From NCBI GenBank assembly GCA_021807465.1, contig JAKBCX010000146.1, positions 1-5,157 of the forward strand: a DNA stretch of 5,157 bases, read 5' to 3'. The number at the start of each line of letters is the position of its first letter. The first letter of the stretch is position 1. A program made the position numbers and the translations under genes. This stretch comes from Pseudomonadota bacterium. Lineage in GTDB: Bacteria; Pseudomonadota; Alphaproteobacteria; Acetobacterales; Acetobacteraceae. Below the pieces are notes generated by a model. That model was not told the origin of the DNA and made no database searches. It worked only from the letters and a program-made list of their open reading frames with translations. This document shows, in pieces, positions 1 through 4,441 of this stretch.

Positions 1-873
1 GAAACGCTCTTCAACGTTCAGCGCTTTGCCGGGCAGGGCTACGCGGTTATCGCTGCTGATTATATCGGCCACGGTCCATTCCGAAATGGCCAGAGCGAAC
101 CCTATCTCGTTAAGGGAGCGACCGTGAACACGTGCCTCGGCATATTGGAGGCCGGGCAGAGTGCCATGCGGCAGTTGGGGTTCAACCCATCTAAACTGTT
201 CCTCCATGGCTGGTCGCAAGGTTCGCTTAACACGTTGTGGCTCCATCAGGCGCTGAGCGCAAAATCCCGCCCGATCGCAGGAACGGCGGTTTCCAGTCCG
301 TTCACCGACCTGAATGAAGCTTGGCGGTTCTGGGGCGGCGCTCTGACTTTCCCCCCGCCTGAAGGTGTGACTTCCTATCCGGAATTGGCCGATTGGGTGT
401 CGCTCTGCATGATCATCTCGCTGGGAAGTTATGAGAGTTACTATGGCCTTAAAGGGCTGATGAAGACTGCCATCCGGCCGGAATATCACGATCTCGCCAT
501 GACATTCTGGACCAGTTACCAGCTCGACCCGAGCCAGATTAAATCTATCCCATCGAGCAAGAACCTCCTGGTTCCTGGTCTCTTCGAGCGCTTCACAGCC
601 CCCCAGAACAGTGCCTTTCTTAGGCGCTGCGCTGCCAATCGCGCCACCTACTGGGCCTACGATTCTCCAGTCCGCTTTAATTACGGGCTTGCTGATGAAG
701 CCATCAATCCTGCCTTGGTTTACCCGGCTCTGGCGGCTGGCGGGCCGCTCGTAACAGGTGTTCCTGTCCCAGGCGGCAGTCACCGGGGCACCTTCTTGGC
801 TGGTCTTTATGGCAGCCAGAATACACTCAGCGGCTCGGACAATGTTCTAGCGTGGTTTAATAGTCTCGGCTGA
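1..873 (+). CDS. Alpha/beta hydrolase, secreted lipase-like (3' part, left-truncated by window)
   Basis: The reading frame is open from base 1 to the TGA at 871-873, giving 290 residues. It continues off the left edge, so the methionine codons inside it are probably not the true start. The fold is an alpha/beta hydrolase. A DYIGHG segment (residues about 21-26) resembles the D-Y-x-G-x-G strand end of the secretory lipase (LIP) and prolyl oligopeptidase-like families. The nucleophile elbow GWSQG places the catalytic Ser at residue 72 (codon 214-216). A likely acid is Asp232 in YGLADE, and the likely His is His261 in GGSHRG, in the correct order for a Ser-Asp-His triad. It probably hydrolyses esters or lipids; the substrate cannot be read from sequence. 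Any signal peptide would lie outside the window. The next genes belong to a transposon, so they say nothing about its role. The family call is firm and the lipase subtype is tentative. Confidence 0.85.
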   Translation, partial: ETLFNVQRFAGQGYAVIAADYIGHGPFRNGQSEPYLVKGATVNTCLGILEAGQSAMRQLGFNPSKLFLHGWSQGSLNTLWLHQALSAKSRPIAGTAVSSPFTDLNEAWRFWGGALTFPPPEGVTSYPELADWVSLCMIISLGSYESYYGLKGLMKTAIRPEYHDLAMTFWTSYQLDPSQIKSIPSSKNLLVPGLFERFTAPQNSAFLRRCAANRATYWAYDSPVRFNYGLADEAINPALVYPALAAGGPLVTGVPVPGGSHRGTFLAGLYGSQNTLSGSDNVLAWFNSLG

Positions 874-936
874 AATGATATTTGTTGGACATCAGGCACC
901 GGTGTCGGTGTGCGGGCGTGTTTCGCAAACATCGCC

Positions 937-944
937 CTGTTACT
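937..944. repeat. Target-site duplication, left copy
   Basis: The 8 bp CTGTTACT directly outside the left terminal repeat are repeated exactly at 3050-3057, directly outside the right one. Eight base pairs is the duplication length typical of IS1595-family elements. This supports a single transposition event with no later rearrangement of the ends. Confidence 0.88.
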
Positions 945-969
945 GGTGATTATATACTTGACGCCACAA
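945..969 (+). repeat. Left terminal inverted repeat (IRL)
   Basis: It begins GGTGATTATATAC and pairs with the reverse complement of 3025-3049, which begins GGCGATGATATAC. Mismatches fall at repeat positions 3, 7, 14, 18 and 19, so 20 of 25 bases agree, and the inner end CCACAA is perfect. The -35 element of the probable transposase promoter lies inside this repeat. Confidence 0.88.
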
Positions 970-986
970 GCCCTAAGATGTAGGGT
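958..986 (+). promoter_or_regulatory. Probable transposase promoter, starting inside IRL
   Basis: A TTGACG hexamer at 958-963 (5 of 6 to the sigma-70 -35 consensus) is followed, after exactly 17 bp, by TAGGGT at 981-986 (3 of 6 to the -10 consensus). Transcription would start near 992-994, about 20 nt before the transposase ATG. This start lies inside the hairpin at 969-1005, so the element's own transcript would lack the 5' arm. The weak -10 is expected for a transposase gene kept at low expression. Inferred from sequence only. Confidence 0.5.
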
Positions 987-1005
987 TTGCCTACATTTAG
1001 GGGCT
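969..1005 (+). promoter_or_regulatory. Hairpin that would sequester the transposase ribosome-binding site
   Basis: Positions 969-984 can pair with 990-1005 across a 5-nt loop: 15 of 16 pairs form, two of them G-U, with one A-A mismatch. The 3' arm contains AGGGG (999-1003), the Shine-Dalgarno sequence for the ATG at 1013, with a 9-nt spacer. RNA entering from outside the element would contain both arms and hide the site. RNA started at the internal promoter near 993 would lack the 5' arm and leave it open. This arrangement is known from several IS elements, such as IS10, as protection against activation by outside transcription. The pairing is directly visible; the regulatory role is inferred. 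Confidence 0.65.
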
Positions 1006-1012
1006 TGCAGTC

Positions 1013-1939
1013 ATGACGAAACTTTCCGCACCGTACTTTACCAACGAAGACGCCGCCAGAGAGTATCTGGAGAAACTGCGCTGGCCGCACGGCACGGTCT
1101 GCCCGCATTGCGGGACGGTCGGCAAAGCCTATGCGACGAAGCGCCCCGGCAAGTATCGTTGCGCTGAAAAGGAATGCCGCAAGGACTTTACGGTAAAGGT
1201 CGGAACCGTGTTCGAGGATAGCAAAATTCCGCTGCATAAATGGCTCCTGGCCGCTTATCTGCTTTGCTCTTCCAAGAAAGGCATGAGCAGCCACCAGCTC
1301 CACCGCACTCTTGAAATAACCTATAAGTCCGCTTGGTTCATGACGCACCGAATCCGCGAGGCCATGAAGACCGGCACTTTCTCGCCCATGGGCGGCCCCG
1401 GCCAGATCGTTGAGGCTGACGAAACCGAAATCACCCCTTCTCGCAAGACCTGGAAGGCCACCCGCGCCAAGCGTGGCGACAACATGCGCTTTGTGGCGCT
1501 TGTTGAGCGCGGCGGCTCCGTCCGTTCCCGCGTGATCGATGAGCGCGGAATGGGCCAAGTCCGCGCCGCCGTCCGCCATAACCTTGCCCCCGGCACCATC
1601 CTGCACACCGACAGCGCCCAGGGCTATAAGGGCCTTATGCCCATCGGCCAGCATGAAGCGGTGAACCACAGCAAGCAGTTTGCCCGCGATAGCAATAACG
1701 GAAAAGTCTACACAAACAGCGCAGAAGGATATTTCAGCCTGTTCAAGCGTGGCCTTGTCGGCACCTATCAGCATATCGGTGAACAGCACCTTTCTCGTTA
1801 TCTGGCGGAGTTCGATTTCCGCATGAACCATCGTGTTAAGCTGGGTTTTGATGATATGGCCCGCACTGATAAAGCGTTGCTCGGCATTGAAGGCAAGAGA
1901 CTGACCTATCGGCGGATTAACCAAGCCCAGGCCGTTTAG
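1013..1939 (+). CDS. tnp: IS1595-family (ISXO2-like) DDE transposase
   Basis: This 308-aa protein catalyses cut and strand transfer of the surrounding element by recognising its terminal repeats. The N-terminal region carries the zinc finger typical of IS1595 transposases, with C30, C33 (CPHC), C50 and C55. A helical segment around residues 75-115 likely binds DNA. The catalytic domain follows: first Asp at D136 (EADETEI), second at D200 (HTDSAQGY), then the family block with N235, E238 and K245 (TNSAEGYFSLFKRG), matching the D-D-N/E-K pattern of the family. The C-terminal YLAEFDFRMNHR segment is also typical. Length is normal for the family and the frame is uninterrupted, so it is probably active. 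The start is supported by AGGGG nine nucleotides upstream, which lies in a hairpin. The stop precedes the next gene by only 24 bp, suggesting co-transcription. A 368-codon antisense frame overlies the gene and is a shadow. Confidence 0.95.
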   Translation: MTKLSAPYFTNEDAAREYLEKLRWPHGTVCPHCGTVGKAYATKRPGKYRCAEKECRKDFTVKVGTVFEDSKIPLHKWLLAAYLLCSSKKGMSSHQLHRTLEITYKSAWFMTHRIREAMKTGTFSPMGGPGQIVEADETEITPSRKTWKATRAKRGDNMRFVALVERGGSVRSRVIDERGMGQVRAAVRHNLAPGTILHTDSAQGYKGLMPIGQHEAVNHSKQFARDSNNGKVYTNSAEGYFSLFKRGLVGTYQHIGEQHLSRYLAEFDFRMNHRVKLGFDDMARTDKALLGIEGKRLTYRRINQAQAV

Positions 1940-1963
1940 GAAGCTGGCGAGGGAGTTTTTGAA

Positions 1964-2620
1964 GTGGCGCAAGAAGAAATGAGACAGCATCCGGGAGAAA
2001 AATCCCTGGAACCATTTGACATGGCAATCGGAAAACTTTGCCGCAAATGGGCACAATTAGAGACGGCTATCACACATCTTTTTTTGAAGATAGGAGGCTG
2101 GGATTATAGGCTCCCAGCCGCCTATCCGATGGTGTCTTTCGTAGATTTTCGCGATAAAATCGCCGCGTTGCGGGTAGGCGTCCTCGCGTGGAATTGCCGA
2201 GAGGATATTGTAAATCTCTTGTTTGAAAGCCTTGCCTATATCGACAATGAATTAAGAAATTCTCGAAATCAATTGGTCCATGACATCCGGGCGACGTCAG
2301 ATGACGGCATCGCCGCTCGCCATTTTCGAGGAGCCTACTCTCATGCAAAAGAGCCGGGTTCGGGTAAATTGATTCTCAAAGAACCAACTTTTATTCATAT
2401 GAATGTTGAGGAAATTCAGGCCATTATAGATGATGTTGAGGGTGAAACAACATATTTATTTAAGCTGTATGAGTGGTTTCGCTCACCTCATGACGGGCCT
2501 TTAGGGCCGCTTTTAACACCTCCTCAACGGCAACATCTTCTCCGCCAGAGGGAAAAGCAAAGTCAAAAGGACAAATCTGCCTTAGTGCGAAAACACCCGC
2601 AGAAATCATCTCAGGAGTGA
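1964..2620 (+). CDS. Passenger gene 1: HEPN-like protein of unknown function (218 aa)
   Basis: I cannot name this gene. The start chosen is GTG at 1964, because GAGGGAG (1949-1955) lies 8 nt before it. An in-frame ATG at 1979 is the alternative. The first half is predominantly helical: an FDMAIGKLCRKWAQLETAITHLF helix pair (written here only as residues 18-40), DFRDKIAAL (61-69), then ELRNSRNQLVHD (96-107). The last contains R101-N102-x3-H106, matching the RNxxxH motif of HEPN ribonuclease and nucleotide-binding domains. It sits in the usual setting, near the end of a long helix following an aromatic/acidic helix. The C-terminal 50 residues are polar and basic (RQREKQSQKDK), suggesting nucleic-acid binding. 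It has no signal peptide or membrane segment, so it is cytosolic. Its DNA is much more AT-rich than the transposase. Roles in RNA cleavage, element maintenance or transposition control are all possible; none is shown. Confidence 0.75.
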   Translation: MAQEEMRQHPGEKSLEPFDMAIGKLCRKWAQLETAITHLFLKIGGWDYRLPAAYPMVSFVDFRDKIAALRVGVLAWNCREDIVNLLFESLAYIDNELRNSRNQLVHDIRATSDDGIAARHFRGAYSHAKEPGSGKLILKEPTFIHMNVEEIQAIIDDVEGETTYLFKLYEWFRSPHDGPLGPLLTPPQRQHLLRQREKQSQKDKSALVRKHPQKSSQE

Positions 2621-2625
2621 TCTCA

Positions 2626-2775
2626 ATGTCCAAAGAATCCACGACAAAGACCCCCAAACCAGACCTATCCGAACACGAGGAAGAAGCCGTCCCGTTCGAT
2701 GAGGTCATGCAGAAACTCGTGAAGGCCAAACCAGCACCGAAGAAACCCGAAGAAAAGAAGGAACCGAGAAAATGA
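2626..2775 (+). CDS. Passenger gene 2: 49-aa Lys/Glu/Pro-rich small protein
   Basis: This short frame runs from ATG at 2626 to TGA at 2773-2775. A textbook Shine-Dalgarno AGGAG (2613-2617) lies 8 nt upstream, inside the end of the preceding gene. The start follows that gene's stop by 5 nt. The stop overlaps the next start in an ATGA, so the two are translationally coupled. The protein is very polar: an N-terminal Ser/Thr/Lys stretch, an acidic patch EHEEEA (16-21), a short amphipathic segment PFDEVMQKLVKA (23-34), and a basic Pro/Lys tail ending EEKKEPRK. It is probably disordered apart from the amphipathic segment, which could dock on a partner. No family is recognised. Spacing and Shine-Dalgarno make it a real gene despite its length. 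An antisense frame over it (2460-2729) has no comparable support. Confidence 0.72.
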   Translation: MSKESTTKTPKPDLSEHEEEAVPFDEVMQKLVKAKPAPKKPEEKKEPRK

Positions 2776-2957
2776 GCACTACGCCATTAGCTTATTTAGG
2801 CTGCCCCAAATGTGAGGCCGTTGTTGACTTCTCCAAACCCATGAAAGACGACGACATCGTCATATGCGGCAAATGTGGCTACAGTTTCGGCACCCGTGGG
2901 GACGTGAATAAAAAAGCGCAAGAGGCCATCGGGCTCGCTAGGAGAACCAAAGGTTGA
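2772..2957 (+). CDS. Passenger gene 3: 61-aa zinc-ribbon protein
   Basis: A small protein with one zinc ribbon: C11-P-K-C14 and C32-G-K-C35, separated by a 17-residue linker containing D26-D28. The second knuckle continues CGYSF, typical of treble-clef or ribbon DNA/RNA-binding modules. The C-terminal tail (about residues 46-61, NKKAQEAIGLARRTKG) is basic and probably helical. The start overlaps the previous stop (ATGA), and AAGGA lies about 9 nt upstream, so expression is probably coupled to the 49-aa protein. It is the last gene before the right terminal repeat. It may be a nucleic-acid-binding accessory protein for transposition or for the HEPN-like protein. That is inference; I recognise the fold type but not a named family. 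Confidence 0.78.
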   Translation: MSTTPLAYLGCPKCEAVVDFSKPMKDDDIVICGKCGYSFGTRGDVNKKAQEAIGLARRTKG

Positions 2958-3024
2958 GCGGCTTAAGCCCAGCTTCTGCGCCTCACTATCAGGAAGTGGC
3001 TTGATCTCAACCATATTTAGCATA

Positions 3025-3049
3025 TTGTGGTCTCACGTATATCATCGCC
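3025..3049 (-). repeat. Right terminal inverted repeat (IRR)
   Basis: The reverse complement begins GGCGATGATATACGTGAG and matches the left repeat at 20 of 25 positions. Its outer 7 bp, read on the plus strand as CATCGCC, also occur just outside the left target duplication at 930-936. Direct-repeat searches would therefore return 15 bp instead of the true 8-bp duplication. Confidence 0.88.
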
Positions 3050-3057
3050 CTGTTACT
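3050..3057. repeat. Target-site duplication, right copy
   Basis: CTGTTACT is identical to 937-944. Removing 945-3057 restores the uninterrupted pre-insertion junction between the hydrolase and the dmeF terminator. Confidence 0.88.
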
Positions 3058-3090
3058 TTCCATAATATTGATTCTGCGATTTTTAGCCAA

Positions 3091-3129
3091 GGCAAAAACG
3101 CGGCCAGTTCTGTCAGCCGCGTCTTTGCC
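3091..3129 (-). terminator. Intrinsic terminator after dmeF
   Basis: Positions 3116-3129 and 3091-3104 form a 14-bp stem with one mismatch around an 11-nt loop. On the minus strand the stem core GACGCGGC pairs with GCCGCG and runs straight into TTTTT (3098-3094), while AAA precedes the stem: the A-tract, GC stem, U-tract layout of a rho-independent terminator. It begins 22 nt after the dmeF stop. On the plus strand the same hairpin is followed only by TCTTT, so it may act weakly against transcription leaving the transposon. Confidence 0.8.
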
Positions 3130-3151
3130 GAACACCCCCCCACCCGTAGCC

Positions 3152-4105
3152 TCAGCTATGGTGCACCTCGACCGTAAGGTGCGACACGCGCGGAAATTCG
3201 GAGAGCTTGTCGCGGTAATAGGCGGCGCTGCGCCCCTGGCTGGTGCCCACGCTCAAAATTACGCCCAGATGGCCAGGCCCCAGGCGCCAGAGGTGCAAAT
3301 CCACCAGCTCGTCCCCTTCTTCCTCTATAGTATTGCGCAGCGCATCCGCCATGGCGCTGTCCGGTGTCATGTCTAGCAATATGGCGCCCGTATCGCGGAT
3401 AAGCCCCAGCGCCCAACTGGCGATGACCACTGCCCCTACCAAACCCACCAGCGGGTCCAGCCACAGCCAGCCGAAAATTTTGGCCAGGACCAGCCCGATA
3501 ATCACCAGCACCGACACGGCGGCATCAGCCATAACATGCACAATGGCGGCGCGCATGTTGTTGTCGCGCCCATGGGCGCCGTGGCTGTGATCATGATCAT
3601 GATCATGATCATCATCATGATCATCATGGTCATGCCCGTGGTGATGGTGGTGGTGCCCTGCCCCGCCGCTCAGCAGCCAGGCCGAGGCAATGTTCACCGC
3701 AAGGCCCAGACAGGCGATGGGAATGGCCGCTGTAAAGTCGATTTTCTGTGGCTCAAAGAACCGCCCTATTGCCTCGTAGGCGATGAGCAGCGCGATCATG
3801 GCCAGGATGATGGCGCTGGTGAAGCCGGCGAGGTCCCCCATCTTGCCGGTGCCAAAAGAGAAGCGCGGATCGTTCTCGTGCTTGCGGGCAAAGCTATAGG
3901 CCAGCGCCGCCAGCAGCAGCGCGCCGGCATGGGTGCTCATGTGCAGCCCGTCCGCCACCAGGGCGATAGAGCCAAACCAAAGTCCACCGCCAATTTCCAG
4001 CACCATCATAATGGCGCATAGCCACACCACGCGCCAGCTCGCGGCCTCGCTGCGCTGGTGGGTCTCGCCCAAAAAACTGTGCCTGTGTTCCGCCGTGCCG
4101 CTCAT
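3152..4105 (-). CDS. dmeF: Cation diffusion facilitator, Co(II)/Ni(II) efflux transporter DmeF
   Basis: A 317-aa inner-membrane antiporter of the CDF family that expels divalent cobalt and nickel. It has six predicted hydrophobic segments. The DPRFSFGTGKMGDLAGF block (79-95) after TM2 is characteristic of DmeF. TM2 carries D52 and the pair H55/H59 (DGLHMSTH), where Zn-type CDFs such as ZitB have HxxxD. TM5 carries H190 and D194 (HVMAD). Between TM4 and TM5 is a His/Asp loop (151-178) with 15 His and 9 Asp, a probable metal-collecting arm. The N-terminal EHRHSFLGETH also resembles DmeF. A short cytoplasmic C-terminal domain (about 240-317) is present. The start at 4105 is preceded by GAGGG overlapping the dmeR stop. 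Only 7 nt separate it from dmeR, so the two form an operon. The name rests on motif resemblance and the paired regulator; other CDF specificity is possible. Confidence 0.88.
   Translation of the reverse strand: MSGTAEHRHSFLGETHQRSEAASWRVVWLCAIMMVLEIGGGLWFGSIALVADGLHMSTHAGALLLAALAYSFARKHENDPRFSFGTGKMGDLAGFTSAIILAMIALLIAYEAIGRFFEPQKIDFTAAIPIACLGLAVNIASAWLLSGGAGHHHHHHGHDHDDHDDDHDHDHDHSHGAHGRDNNMRAAIVHVMADAAVSVLVIIGLVLAKIFGWLWLDPLVGLVGAVVIASWALGLIRDTGAILLDMTPDSAMADALRNTIEEEGDELVDLHLWRLGPGHLGVILSVGTSQGRSAAYYRDKLSEFPRVSHLTVEVHHS
3589..3612. repeat. Four perfect tandem GATCAT hexamers in the His/Asp loop of dmeF
   Basis: GATCAT is repeated four times without error, followed by further CAT/GATCAT units to about 3633. 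On the coding strand this reads as alternating His-Asp codons. Being a multiple of 3, loss or gain of a unit changes loop length by His-Asp pairs without a frameshift, so length variation between strains is plausible. Confidence 0.85.
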
Positions 4106-4112
4106 TCGTCCC

Positions 4113-4391
4113 TCACTTCAAGTAACTGCGGACCACGTCCAGCAGTTGTTCCACCGCATCCTCTTTCAACGCGCCCGGATGCGTTTCTTCATCCACCAGA
4201 TGCGTGCGCACGTGCTCCTCCACCACTTCCGCCATAAGCCCCGCCATGGCGCCGCGGGCAGCGGCGATAAGGTGCAAAACAGCCTCGCACCCCGCCTCGC
4301 CTTCCAGCGCGCGCTCCATGGCCTCCACCTGGCCTTTTATGCGGCGCACGCGGGCAAGGAGCTTTTTCTTCTCGTGAATCGTGTGACTCAT
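4113..4391 (-). CDS. dmeR: RcnR/CsoR-family Ni/Co-responsive repressor DmeR
   Basis: A 92-aa all-helical, DUF156-type metal-sensing repressor, of usual family length. The basic first helix (KKKLLARVRRIKGQVEAMERAL, residues 8-29) is the DNA-binding face and includes the RRIKGQ signature. The ligands of the RcnR subgroup are all present at the canonical numbering: H3, C35, H60 and H64. The CsoR copper set (Cys-His-Cys) is absent, because position 60 is His and the second Cys is missing. This points to Ni/Co sensing and agrees with the dmeF gene 7 nt downstream. The start is fixed by the need for His at position 3; the ribosome-binding site is weak and the leader short. It probably represses dmeRF from the G-tract site upstream until metal binds. 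Confidence 0.9.
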   Translation of the reverse strand: MSHTIHEKKKLLARVRRIKGQVEAMERALEGEAGCEAVLHLIAAARGAMAGLMAEVVEEHVRTHLVDEETHPGALKEDAVEQLLDVVRSYLK

Positions 4392-4398
4392 GCGGCGC

Positions 4399-4428
4399 TC
4401 TATAGAATAGGGGGGGTACCTATATCAA
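4399..4428 (-). promoter_or_regulatory. dmeRF promoter with DmeR operator
   Basis: On the plus strand a run of seven G (4410-4416) is flanked by TATAG (4401-4405) and CTATA (4420-4424), an inverted repeat around a G-tract. RcnR and DmeR operators are known to be G/C tracts in AT-rich arms of this kind. On the minus strand TTGATA (4428-4423, 5 of 6 to the -35 consensus) and TATAGA (4404-4399) with an 18-bp spacer bracket the tract, so bound repressor would cover the promoter. This -10 would give a nearly leaderless dmeR mRNA; TATTCT (4409-4404) is an alternative. The operator is well supported; the exact promoter hexamers are less sure. Confidence 0.72.
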
Positions 4429-4441
4429 GCACCCTGCCCTT

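Larger units (their letters stand above)
945..3049 (+). mobile_element. IS1595-family insertion element with three passenger genes (2105 bp)
   Basis: Both ends can be placed from the sequence. The 25-bp terminal repeats at 945-969 and 3025-3049 match at 20 of 25 positions as inverted repeats and begin GG. An exact 8-bp duplication, CTGTTACT, flanks them. The transposase has the IS1595/ISXO2 zinc-finger plus DDE architecture and is intact. About 1 kb downstream of it carries three same-strand genes with tight spacing: a HEPN-like protein, a 49-aa charged protein and a 61-aa zinc-ribbon protein. The family is known to include passenger-gene carriers intermediate between simple IS and transposons. 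No antibiotic or metal resistance gene is present. The 67 bp between the last stop and the right repeat are noncoding and contain the palindrome GGCTTAAGCC (2960-2969). The element appears complete and potentially mobile. It lies between convergent host genes. Confidence 0.9.

Noticed and set aside
895..931. Small palindromes (CACCGGTG, and TGTTT-CGC-AAACA) after the hydrolase
   Set aside because: Stems are short and lack a T-tract, so a terminator or operator is not supported.
930..944. 15-bp direct repeat as the target duplication
   Set aside because: The inverted repeats pair exactly from 945 and from 3049, leaving an 8-bp duplication as expected for the family; the extra 7 bp belong to IRR.
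950..2056. 368-codon open frame on the minus strand opposite the transposase
   Set aside because: It mirrors the well-supported transposase, has no recognisable domain, and is the usual antisense shadow of a GC-rich gene.
2460..2729. 89-codon minus-strand frame over the end of passenger 1 and passenger 2
   Set aside because: It overlaps two genes with proper Shine-Dalgarno sites and has no motif of its own.
1964..2775. Classical HEPN/MNT toxin-antitoxin pair
   Set aside because: The partner is a disordered-looking 49-aa protein with no nucleotidyltransferase motif (no GSxxxGxxxxxSDxD), so the named system cannot be claimed.
2960..2969. Palindrome GGCTTAAGCC as a terminator for the passenger operon
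   Set aside because: It has no loop and no following T-tract; it may simply be chance.
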